The notes under the pieces: model-generated
What the model saw: only the letters and a program-made list of their open reading frames with translations
The model's database searches: none
What the model was told of the DNA's origin: nothing
Part shown: piece by piece, positions 1-4,697 of the stretch
Position numbering within the stretch: position 1 is the first letter of the stretch
How the letters are laid out: every line of letters begins with the position of its first letter
Position numbers and translations under genes: made by a program
Source: CAYZYO01 sp964482585
GTDB taxonomy: Bacteria; Bacillota; Syntrophomonadia; Syntrophomonadales; Syntrophomonadaceae
Length of the DNA stretch: 5,365 nt
Reading direction: 5' to 3'
NCBI GenBank assembly: GCA_964482585.1
Contig: CAYZYO010000131.1
Coordinates: forward strand, 1 to 5,365

Positions 1-28
1 TAAATTATCCGGGCCATATAGTTGAGAG

Positions 29-88
29 TTTTGCATAATTGAGAAGGATGCCAGATTTCTAATGATATTAAATAGCTATTATGCAAAA
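29..88. repeat. Inverted repeat, 11-bp perfect arms
   Basis: The arm TTTTGCATAAT at 29-39 is the exact reverse complement of ATTATGCAAAA at 78-88, with 38 nt between them. The pairing can be extended imperfectly outward (about 23-28 with 90-94). A related ATGCAAGA lies at 103-110. It has no GC-rich core and no clean T-run, so it is a poor terminator. It may be a protein-binding palindrome, the ends of a small AT-rich element, or chance in AT-rich DNA. Confidence 0.5.
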
Positions 89-111
89 TCTTCAGTTAAT
101 AAATGCAAGAT

Positions 112-166
112 TTGATTAATTGAATCTAAAAAACTATTTACATTTTAGATTAAATTAACCAATCAA
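112..166. repeat. Long imperfect AT-rich stem-loop upstream of the operon promoter
   Basis: AATCTAAAA at 123-131 pairs exactly with TTTTAGATT at 143-151 around an 11-nt loop. After one mismatch, the flanks 116-121 and 153-158 also pair, and TTGATT (112-117) is complementary to AATCAA (161-166) in a slightly shifted register. The structure ends about 20 nt before the -35 box, so it would act as DNA (an operator or curved upstream DNA) or as the end of an upstream transcript. Confidence 0.5.
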
Positions 167-187
167 GCAAAACTTTATTTATACTAT

Positions 188-216
188 TTGACATCTTTAT
201 AAATGAAGAGTAAAAT
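188..216 (+). promoter_or_regulatory. Housekeeping (sigma-A type) promoter of the ylxM-ffh operon
   Basis: TTGACA at 188-193 is a perfect -35 box. It is followed by an optimal 17-nt spacer and TAAAAT at 211-216, which matches the -10 consensus in five of six positions. Transcription should start near 222-224, about 33 nt before the ylxM start codon. The AT-rich upstream DNA could act as an UP element. It is the only strong promoter seen upstream of ylxM. Confidence 0.85.
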
Positions 217-221
217 CTATG

Positions 222-243
222 TGTAAAGCATTATCCCTTTACA
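222..243 (+). promoter_or_regulatory. 5'-terminal mRNA hairpin before ylxM
   Basis: TGTAAAG at 222-228 is the exact reverse complement of CTTTACA at 237-243, leaving an 8-nt loop. The predicted transcription start falls at or beside the first paired base, so the mRNA would begin with this stem. The ylxM ribosome-binding site GAGGAGA (244-250) follows immediately. 5'-terminal hairpins of this kind are known to protect mRNAs from 5'-dependent decay; that role here is inferred. Confidence 0.5.
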
Positions 244-255
244 GAGGAGAAACCG

Positions 256-600
256 ATGTTAAAAAAAATCGAACATATAATAATGTTAAAGGATTTTTAT
301 GGACCATTGCTTACCGAAAAACAAAGGGAAGTAGTAAACCTTTATTATGAAAATGACTGGTCTCTTTCTGAGATTGCTGAACATATGAGTATAACCAGGC
401 AGGCAGTATATGATCTGCTTAAGAGAGCCGAAAGCTCACTTGAAGATTATGAAAACCGCCTGGGATTAGCAATGAAGTTTATAAATACCCGGCAGCAGTT
501 AGAAGAAGTGTATAATTTATTAAATTATAAAGAAAAAATAGATGAGGCAAAAGTGGAAAAAGCAGCAAAAATTTTGCGGGATATTTCCGAATCGATTTAA
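256..600 (+). CDS. ylxM: YlxM-family (UPF0122) helix-turn-helix protein, SRP-associated
   Basis: This is a 114-residue YlxM/UPF0122 protein, a small helical protein almost always encoded just before ffh. Work on the streptococcal homologue links it to modulation of signal recognition particle GTPase activity. Residues about 18-35 contain the conserved segment around LLTEKQREVVNLYY. Residues about 36-62 form a sigma-70 region-4-like helix-turn-helix, with the family signature SLSEIAEHMSITRQAVYD. The C-terminal third is helical and charged. The ATG at 256 is chosen because GAGGAGA (244-250) sits 5 nt upstream; a second ATG (residue 10) has no such site. Codons 2-5 lie in an A8 run (261-268), but the frame is intact. 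The ffh start follows after 15 nt, so the two genes are surely co-transcribed. Despite the HTH it is probably not a classical transcription regulator. Family assignment is confident. Confidence 0.93.
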   Translation: MLKKIEHIIMLKDFYGPLLTEKQREVVNLYYENDWSLSEIAEHMSITRQAVYDLLKRAESSLEDYENRLGLAMKFINTRQQLEEVYNLLNYKEKIDEAKVEKAAKILRDISESI

Positions 601-615
601 TAAAGGAGAGGTACA

Positions 616-1959
616 GTGGCATTTGAAGGGTTATCAGACAAACTCCAGGATATATTTAAGAAGCTGCGGAGTAAAGGTAAGGTAACAGAACAAGATGTGA
701 AAATAGCAATGAGAGAAGTTCGGCTTGCTCTGCTGGAAGCAGATGTCAACTTCAAGGTAGTAAAAGATTTTGTCAATCGAGTGCGTGAAAGGGCAGTTGG
801 ACAGGAAGTATTACAGAGTTTAACTCCCGGTCAGCAAATTATTAAGATAGTCCATGATGAAATGACTGAACTGATGGGGGGGGCGGAGAGCAAACTTCAT
901 TTTTCCTCCCGGACTCCAGTGGTTGTAGTTGCTGTAGGCTTACAGGGCGCCGGCAAAACTACATCTGTAGCTAAATTAGCCACAACCCTTATTAAACAGG
1001 GCAGAAGGCCACTTCTGGTAGCCTGTGATATTTATCGTCCGGCTGCGATAAAACAGCTGCAGGTATTAGGAGAACAGATAGGAGCACCGGTTTTTTCTAT
1101 GGGGGAGAGTAATCCGGTAGATATTTCTAAGGCTTCAGTAGAATACGCCCGGGGTAATAATAGAGATATTATTATCCTGGATACTGCAGGGCGCCTGCAC
1201 ATAAATGAAGAACTAATGGGTGAACTAAAAGACATCAAATCAGCCGTTCAACCAGAGGAAATTCTTTTGGTGGTTGATGCTATGACAGGTCAGGACGCAG
1301 TTAATGTTGCCGAGGCTTTTAACTCTGACCTGGGACTAACCGGTATTGTTCTTACCAAATTGGACGGGGATACCCGGGGTGGAGCAGCACTTTCAGTGAA
1401 AGCAGTTACCGGATGCCCGATTAAGTTTGTAGGAACAGGAGAAAAGCTTGATGCTCTGGAGACATTTTTCCCCGACAGAATGGCATCGCGTATTCTGGGT
1501 ATGGGTGATATTTTAAGCCTGGTAGAAAAAGCGCAGGCCAGCATTGATCAAGAAAAGGCCAAAGAAATGGAACGTAAGATCAGGCAGCAGGAATTTACCC
1601 TTGAAGATTTCCTGGAGCAAATGCAGCAGCTCAGGTCGATGGGGCCTATAGAAGACCTTTTGGGTATGATACCCGGAATGGGAAAGCAGTTTAAGAAAAT
1701 GAAGGGGGATTTTGATGAAAAAGAGATTTATAAGATTGAGGCTATTATTAAATCAATGACCCCTGGAGAAAGAAATGATACTTCTATAATAAATGGCAGC
1801 CGCAAAAAGAGAATTGCCCGCGGGAGTGGAACTAAAGTCCAGGAGGTAAACCGCCTGTTAAAACAGTTTGAAGATTCCAAAAAATTAATGAAGCAGTTTA
1901 CCGATTTAGGTGGGAAAAAAGGTAAAAAGGGTATGCCACCATTCAAATTTCCTTTTTAA
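616..1959 (+). CDS. ffh: Signal recognition particle protein Ffh (SRP54 GTPase)
   Basis: Ffh binds the SRP RNA and hydrophobic signal sequences of nascent chains, and docks on FtsY at the membrane to deliver ribosomes to SecYEG. The protein has 447 residues, the usual length. The N-terminal helical bundle covers about 1-95. The GTPase domain carries the P-loop GLQGAGKTT (108-116), DIYRPAA (138-144), DTAGR (189-193) and TKLDGD (247-252) followed by RGG. The methionine-rich M domain runs from about 300, with the signal-sequence finger loop around MGPIEDLLGMIPGMG and the RNA-binding SRKKRIARGSG motif (395-405). A basic GKKGKKG tail precedes the end. The GTG start at 616 has AAAGGAG (602-608) 7 nt upstream, and the N-terminus MAFEGLSDKL matches the family. 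A run of eight G at 876-883 (Met-Gly-Gly-Ala) is in frame. The SRP RNA gene itself is not in this window. Confidence 0.98.
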   Translation: MAFEGLSDKLQDIFKKLRSKGKVTEQDVKIAMREVRLALLEADVNFKVVKDFVNRVRERAVGQEVLQSLTPGQQIIKIVHDEMTELMGGAESKLHFSSRTPVVVVAVGLQGAGKTTSVAKLATTLIKQGRRPLLVACDIYRPAAIKQLQVLGEQIGAPVFSMGESNPVDISKASVEYARGNNRDIIILDTAGRLHINEELMGELKDIKSAVQPEEILLVVDAMTGQDAVNVAEAFNSDLGLTGIVLTKLDGDTRGGAALSVKAVTGCPIKFVGTGEKLDALETFFPDRMASRILGMGDILSLVEKAQASIDQEKAKEMERKIRQQEFTLEDFLEQMQQLRSMGPIEDLLGMIPGMGKQFKKMKGDFDEKEIYKIEAIIKSMTPGERNDTSIINGSRKKRIARGSGTKVQEVNRLLKQFEDSKKLMKQFTDLGGKKGKKGMPPFKFPF

Positions 1960-1992
1960 TAGTAAGCTGGAAAATTAATTCCTGATTAAAAT

Positions 1993-2020
1993 GATGAGAA
2001 AATGCTGGCATTTTTTCATT
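1993..2020 (+). terminator. U-rich hairpin between ffh and rpsP, possible weak terminator or attenuator
   Basis: Bases 1993-2004 pair with 2009-2020, giving 12 bp including two G-U pairs around a CTGG loop. The core is AAAATG against CATTTT, and a run of six T (2011-2016) forms the 3' arm. The core can be read as a very short, A+U-dominated intrinsic terminator that would be weak. The repeated TGATTAA at 1983-1989 and 2021-2027 brackets it. It lies in the 116-nt gap between ffh and rpsP and could lower or retime expression of the downstream genes. No good promoter is visible between it and rpsP, so full termination seems unlikely. Confidence 0.4.
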
Positions 2021-2075
2021 TGATTAATAAGATAAAAGACGATAAATAGCGTATAGCTTTGTAGGAGGTGAGTAT

Positions 2076-2342
2076 GTGGCAACGAAAATCCGGTTTAAAA
2101 GAATGGGTGCTAAAAAGAGACCTTTTTATAGATTGGTTGTAGCTGATTCCAGGTCTCCCAGGGATGGAAGATTCATAGAAGAAATAGGCTATTATGATCC
2201 GACAACCAGTCCAGCAACAGTAAAAATTGATGAAGAAAAAGCCATTAAATGGCTGACTGAGGGAGCAAAGCCTTCTAATACCGTTAAATCTCTATTACAA
2301 AAACAAGGGATTATAGCCAGGTTTACTGAAAGTCGCAAGTAA
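2076..2342 (+). CDS. rpsP: 30S ribosomal protein S16
   Basis: S16 is an essential 30S protein that binds 16S rRNA early in assembly, in the 5'/central domain region. The 88-residue length is typical. The hallmark N-terminal block IRFKRMGAKKRPFYRLVVADSRSPRDGRFIEEIGYYDP (about residues 5-42) is almost invariant in the family, followed by KIDEEKAIKWLTEGAKPSNTV (about 51-70). The start is the GTG at 2076, giving MATKIRF, with AGGAGGTG at 2063-2070 at a good distance. An ATG at 2074-2076 overlaps this GTG in another frame (see findings). The gene lies 116 nt after ffh and 18 nt before khpA. The sequence is intact and the call is certain. Confidence 0.98.
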   Translation: MATKIRFKRMGAKKRPFYRLVVADSRSPRDGRFIEEIGYYDPTTSPATVKIDEEKAIKWLTEGAKPSNTVKSLLQKQGIIARFTESRK

Positions 2343-2360
2343 TGCGGGGGGTGAATATAA

Positions 2361-2591
2361 GTGAAAGAACTGGTTGAATTTATTGCCAAGGCTCTGGTAG
2401 ATAGCCCCGAAGAAGTACACGTAACAGAAATAGAAGGCGAGAGATCAATCATATTGGAACTAAGGGTTGCACCTGATGATATGGGGAAGGTTATTGGCAA
2501 ACAAGGTAAAATTGCTAAATCTATTCGTACCCTTACCAAGGCTACCGCAGCCAAAGAGGGTAAAAGAGTGGTAGTTGAAATACTTAGATAA
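2361..2591 (+). CDS. khpA: KhpA (YlqC) KH-domain RNA-binding protein
   Basis: This 76-residue protein is a single type-II KH domain of the KhpA/YlqC family, which binds RNA. In streptococci it forms a complex with KhpB/EloR (Jag) that affects cell division and elongation; that partner is not encoded here. The RNA-binding GXXG loop is GKQG (46-49) within MGKVIGKQGKIAKSIRTL. The N-terminal LVEFIAKALVDSPEEV and the C-terminal KRVVVEIL strand are typical. The start is GTG at 2361, after a G-rich GGGGGTGA site at 2346-2353. It is 18 nt downstream of rpsP, the normal position. In many Firmicutes ylqD follows before rimM; it is absent here and replaced by a 104-nt structured gap. The stop codon lies inside a hairpin arm. 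Confidence 0.95.
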   Translation: MKELVEFIAKALVDSPEEVHVTEIEGERSIILELRVAPDDMGKVIGKQGKIAKSIRTLTKATAAKEGKRVVVEILR

Positions 2592-2666
2592 GGGCTAAAT
2601 TATTAGCCCTTATGGTCCTTTTGTAGAGGGCTAAGATTAGGATATTATTATACCCTTAATAGCCTT
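2589..2666 (+). promoter_or_regulatory. Attenuator-like set of alternative hairpins between khpA and rimM
   Basis: Four short complementary segments occur in a row. A is TAAGGGCTAA (2589-2598, starting with the khpA stop codon). B is TTAGCCCTTA (2603-2612). C is AGGGCTAA (2627-2634). D is TAGCCTT (2660-2666). A pairs perfectly with B over 10 bp with a 4-nt loop. B can instead pair with C over 8 bp plus a G-U. C can instead pair with D over 7 bp including one G-U. A:B/C:D and B:C are therefore mutually exclusive, as in classical attenuators. None has a convincing T-run directly after it (TCCTTTTG follows A:B), so control of translation or RNA processing is as likely as termination. Confidence 0.45.
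2621..2648 (+). promoter_or_regulatory. Weak candidate promoter upstream of rimM
   Basis: TATTAT at 2643-2648 matches five of six -10 positions and is preceded, after 16 nt, by TTGTAG (2621-2626), a poor -35 box. In AT-rich DNA such matches are common, and the operon is already served by the promoter at 188-216, so this is only a possibility. Confidence 0.2.
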
Positions 2667-2683
2667 GAATTGTATCATGCTAG

Positions 2684-2690
2684 AAGGATG
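2684..2690 (+). promoter_or_regulatory. Ribosome-binding site that decides the rimM TTG start
   Basis: AAGGATG at 2684-2690 is a near-consensus Shine-Dalgarno sequence with 5 nt between it and the TTG at 2696. Reading upstream in the rimM frame, a TAG at 2681-2683 is met before any other start codon. TTG is therefore the only start that keeps the conserved N-terminal strand. An out-of-frame ATG lies inside the site (2688-2690). Confidence 0.7.
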
Positions 2691-2695
2691 ATAGC

Positions 2696-3220
2696 TTGAA
2701 ACCAGATGAACTCATATGCATTGGGAAAATTGTGGGAACTTATGGATATAAGGGCCTGGTAAGGGTTGTTTCCCTGACCGATTTTCCCGAGCGGTTTAAA
2801 AGACTCCAGAGAGTTAAAATAAGTAAACATGATAAAGTCCTGGAGCTTGCTGTTGATTCAGTAAAGCCTTATAAGAATTATTATCTATTTAAGTTTAAAG
2901 GAATTGAATCTAAGGAAGCAGCAGCAGATTATAATAATGCCTTTTTACAGGTTGATGATAGTCAATTATATCCATTGCCAGAGGGTTATTTTTATCATTT
3001 TCAGCTTAAAGGGTTGGATGTCTATGATACCGAGAACGGTTCTTTGGGTAAATTGAAGGAAATAATCGAAACCGGGGCAAATGATGTTTACGTTATTAGT
3101 TCGGTAAAATTTGGCACTATTCTGATTCCTGCAATAAAGGATGTTATTATTGATGTGGATCTGCCCAAAAATAAAATGTGGGTAAAACTTTTACCCGGGT
3201 TACTTAATATTGAAGAGTAA
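2696..3220 (+). CDS. rimM: Ribosome maturation factor RimM
   Basis: RimM binds S19 and the 16S rRNA head region and is needed for efficient late maturation of the 30S subunit. The protein has 174 residues, normal for the family. The N-terminal six-stranded domain (about 5-88) begins with ICIGKIVGTYGYKGLVRV, which matches the family's IGKIVGTHGIRGEVKV pattern, followed by TDFPERF. The C-terminal PRC-barrel domain (about 97-172) has GYFYHFQLKGLDV, ETGANDVYV (125-133) with the conserved GANDV, ILIPAIKDV and the closing LPGLL. The start is a TTG with AAGGATG just upstream. Its place directly before trmD is the classic rimM-trmD arrangement. The last codons take part in a stem with the spacer before trmD. 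Confidence 0.96.
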   Translation: MKPDELICIGKIVGTYGYKGLVRVVSLTDFPERFKRLQRVKISKHDKVLELAVDSVKPYKNYYLFKFKGIESKEAAADYNNAFLQVDDSQLYPLPEGYFYHFQLKGLDVYDTENGSLGKLKEIIETGANDVYVISSVKFGTILIPAIKDVIIDVDLPKNKMWVKLLPGLLNIEE

Positions 3221-3261
3221 GCATATGTTATTAGGTAATAAGGCAGAAAATTATTCTTCAA
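3210..3261 (+). promoter_or_regulatory. Long stem spanning the rimM stop and the trmD leader
   Basis: TTGAAGAGTAA (3210-3220, the last rimM codons and stop) pairs with TTATTCTTCAA (3251-3261) over 11 bp with one G-U. Inside it, TTATTA-GG-TAATAA (3228-3241) is a second palindrome. The trmD ribosome-binding site TGGAGGT (3265-3271) starts only 4 nt after the stem. A ribosome finishing rimM would melt the 5' arm, so the fold could couple rimM and trmD translation. No T-run follows, so it is not a terminator. Confidence 0.45.
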
Positions 3262-3274
3262 CTATGGAGGTAAT

Positions 3275-4009
3275 ATGCAAATAGATATACTAACCCTTTT
3301 TCCGGAAATGTTTATCTCCCCATTTAATCAAAGTATTATTAAAAGGGCACAGGAAAAAGATTTAGTAGTTATAAATACTATTAACATCAGGCAATTTGCT
3401 GCTGACAAGCATCATCAGGTGGATGATTATCCTTATGGTGGTGGTGCCGGAATGGTTATGAAAGCTGATGTTATTGAGAGGGGCATAGAAGCAGTTAGAG
3501 CAGATGAAACCTGGCTGATATTTATGTCTCCCCAGGGAAAACCACTGAAACAAAACCGGGTTCAACAGCTGGCCAGTAAAAATCATTTAGCAATACTCTG
3601 TGGGCATTATGAAGGTATAGATGAAAGAGTCATGGACCTGGTTGATGAAGAAATATCAATAGGTGATTATGTTCTATCCGGTGGTGAAATTCCGGCTATG
3701 GTTTTAATCGATGCCGTAGTAAGATTACTTCCTGGAGTACTCGGGGGAGAATATTCTGCAGTTGAAGAATCTTTTTCCCAGCTTCTGCTCGAGTATCCGC
3801 ACTATACACGTCCTAGTATCTACAAAGGTAAAAGGGTTCCGGATATTCTTCTTTCAGGGCATCATGAAAATATTAGATTATGGAGAACTAAACAACGCAT
3901 TTTAAAAACCCTGCTGCAGCGTCCAGAACTGCTATTGGAAAGAGATTTTAGTGAAGAAGAAAGAAATCTGCTTGAGGAAATATTATTTTCAAGGAGAAGT
4001 AATCAGTGA
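3275..4009 (+). CDS. trmD: tRNA (guanine-N1)-methyltransferase TrmD (m1G37)
   Basis: TrmD is the SPOUT-class enzyme that uses S-adenosylmethionine to make m1G37 next to the anticodon of tRNAs with G36 (some Leu, Pro and Arg tRNAs), preventing +1 frameshifting. The protein has 244 residues, typical length. Visible signatures are the N-terminal DILTLFPEMF (4-13), DDYPYGGGAGMVM (50-62), LCGHYEGIDERV (108-119), the knotted SAM-binding segment ISIGDYVLSGGEIPA (127-141), LPGVLG (152-157) and LLLEYPHYTRP (170-180), then SGHHENIRLWR. The position of the proposed catalytic Asp169 of the E. coli enzyme appears to be Glu173 here; from memory, Glu is usual in Gram-positive TrmDs, so I do not read it as a defect. 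The ATG at 3275 follows GGAGG (3266-3270). The stop overlaps the next gene by 4 nt. Confidence 0.98.
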   Translation: MQIDILTLFPEMFISPFNQSIIKRAQEKDLVVINTINIRQFAADKHHQVDDYPYGGGAGMVMKADVIERGIEAVRADETWLIFMSPQGKPLKQNRVQQLASKNHLAILCGHYEGIDERVMDLVDEEISIGDYVLSGGEIPAMVLIDAVVRLLPGVLGGEYSAVEESFSQLLLEYPHYTRPSIYKGKRVPDILLSGHHENIRLWRTKQRILKTLLQRPELLLERDFSEEERNLLEEILFSRRSNQ

Positions 4010-4584
4010 AAAAAAGATCCCGGGTATATATTGGGCTTTTACATTACCCTATGTATAATAAACGTAAAGATATAATAACTACCTCGGTTACAAATCTGGA
4101 TTTACATGATATTTCTCGGGCTGCCAGAACCTATGATGTTGATGGATTCTTTGTTGTCCATCCTTCAGAAAACCAGCACAATTTAATAAAAGACATTGCA
4201 GTTTACTGGCAGGAAGGGTATGGTGGTATTTACAATCCCGATAGAAAAGAGGCTTTTAGTCTTCTTACAGTGACTGAAGATTTAAAGCAAGTAAAAGACT
4301 ATATAAAAAAAGAAACCGGAACCGATGTATATACAGTGGCAACAGATGCTAAACTGCATGCTAACAGTATTTCATATAAAAAACTTAAGAGGTTAATCTT
4401 TTATGAGGATATTGTCTTATTAGTCCTTTTTGGAACCGGCTGGGGGATAGCAGAAGAGCTTATGCAGCAATGTGATTACATTCTTGAACCGGTTGAACCA
4501 GATAGAGATTACAACCACCTGTCAGTGCGCAGTGCAGTATCTATAATCCTGGATAGATTGCTAGGTCAATTTTGGTTTAATTAA
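4006..4584 (+). CDS. SPOUT-class SAM-dependent RNA methyltransferase (TM1570-like), substrate unknown
   Basis: This 192-residue protein belongs to the RNA methyltransferase family encoded between trmD and rplS in Thermotoga (TM1570), Aquifex and various Clostridia (from memory, Pfam Methyltrn_RNA_4). The N-terminal block YIGLLHYPMYNKRKDIITTSVTNLDLHDISRAARTY (about 8-43) is its strongest signature. The trefoil-knot SAM site is represented by LFGTGWG (141-147) and by YNHLSVRSA (169-177) with SIILDRLLG after it. It is too short to carry more than the catalytic domain. Its GTG start overlaps the trmD TGA (GTGA, 4006-4009) and AAGGAG (3991-3996) lies inside trmD, so the two are probably translationally coupled. 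I know of no settled RNA target; linkage to trmD suggests tRNA or rRNA. It is distinct from TrmD, whose DDYPYGGG motif it lacks. Confidence 0.88.
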   Translation: MKKRSRVYIGLLHYPMYNKRKDIITTSVTNLDLHDISRAARTYDVDGFFVVHPSENQHNLIKDIAVYWQEGYGGIYNPDRKEAFSLLTVTEDLKQVKDYIKKETGTDVYTVATDAKLHANSISYKKLKRLIFYEDIVLLVLFGTGWGIAEELMQQCDYILEPVEPDRDYNHLSVRSAVSIILDRLLGQFWFN

Positions 4585-4594
4585 TAATAGTTTC

Positions 4595-4623
4595 TTGAGA
4601 TTAATAATTCCTTGTGCTATAAT
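4595..4623 (+). promoter_or_regulatory. Strong internal promoter for rplS
   Basis: TTGAGA at 4595-4600 (four of six -35 positions) is followed by exactly 17 nt and a perfect TATAAT at 4618-4623. It also has an extended -10 element, TGC, at 4615-4617. Transcription should begin near 4630, some 68 nt before the rplS start. It begins 10 nt after the methyltransferase stop codon, so rplS can be expressed apart from the rest of the operon. Confidence 0.85.
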
Positions 4624-4643
4624 ATTTGCGTTCTGTGTAAATA

Positions 4644-4681
4644 AAGATGGTCCGCTGCATTAAAAAATGTATGAACATCTT
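4644..4681 (+). promoter_or_regulatory. Candidate L19-type leader structure in the rplS 5' UTR
   Basis: AAGATG (4644-4649) pairs with CATCTT (4676-4681). Within it, TGCAT (4656-4660) pairs with ATGTA (4667-4671) across a 6-nt loop with one G-U. Unpaired bases GTCCGC and TGAA form an internal loop between the two stems. The structure ends just 4 nt before the AAGGAGGT ribosome-binding site. Bacillus-type rplS mRNAs carry a known L19 leader motif thought to mediate autoregulation. Position and size fit such a role here, but I cannot confirm that the consensus matches. Confidence 0.4.
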
Positions 4682-4685
4682 CTGG

Positions 4686-4693
4686 AAGGAGGT
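4686..4693 (+). promoter_or_regulatory. Consensus ribosome-binding site that decides the rplS start
   Basis: AAGGAGGT is fully complementary to the 16S rRNA 3' end. It places initiation at ATG 4698 (4 nt away) or the adjacent GTG 4701 (7 nt). The in-frame ATG at 4647 would add 17 residues with no L19 character; it sits in the leader hairpin and has no comparable site upstream. Confidence 0.8.
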
Positions 4694-4697
4694 CAGA

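Larger units (their letters stand above)
1..187. other. AT-rich noncoding upstream region
   Basis: No convincing coding sequence is visible here on either strand; stops are frequent in all forward frames. A short open stretch at the very start (ending at a TGA at 23-25 or a TAA at 36-38, depending on frame) could be the tail of an upstream gene, but nothing in it is recognisable. The region is very AT-rich and contains two inverted repeats, listed separately. In many Firmicutes ftsY lies just upstream of ylxM; that gene cannot be seen here. Confidence 0.6.

Noticed and set aside
261..268. A8 run at the start of ylxM as a slippery site
   Set aside because: The downstream frame is the conserved one and A-runs are expected after the start codon in AT-rich genomes.
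876..883. Run of eight G in ffh as a programmed frameshift or sequencing error
   Set aside because: The frame continues correctly into the conserved GTPase domain on both sides, so the sequence is consistent as given, and no alternative product of interest arises.
1032..1946. Minus-strand open frames (1032-1238, 1290-1544, 1728-1946) opposite ffh
   Set aside because: They mirror strongly conserved ffh codons, resemble no protein family, and have no plausible expression signals; they are shadows of the real gene.
2020..2048. Promoter before rpsP (TTGATT with TAAATA)
   Set aside because: The -10 match is only three of six positions, which is too weak to defend in this AT-rich spacer.
2192..2554. 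Minus-strand 120-codon open frame across rpsP and khpA
   Set aside because: It spans two certain genes and the gap between them, with no recognisable product.
3362..3586. Minus-strand 74-codon open frame inside trmD
   Set aside because: It lies wholly opposite conserved TrmD motifs and has no family resemblance.
220..4641. Shared octamer TGTGTAAA just downstream of both strong promoters (220-227 and 4634-4641)
   Set aside because: Its distance from the -10 box differs (4 versus 11 nt), so it is not a consistent initiation element; coincidence is the simpler reading.
4647..4697. A 17-residue N-terminal extension of L19 from the ATG at 4647
   Set aside because: It has no good ribosome-binding site, lies in a leader stem, shows no L19-like residues, and a perfect Shine-Dalgarno sits just before ATG 4698.
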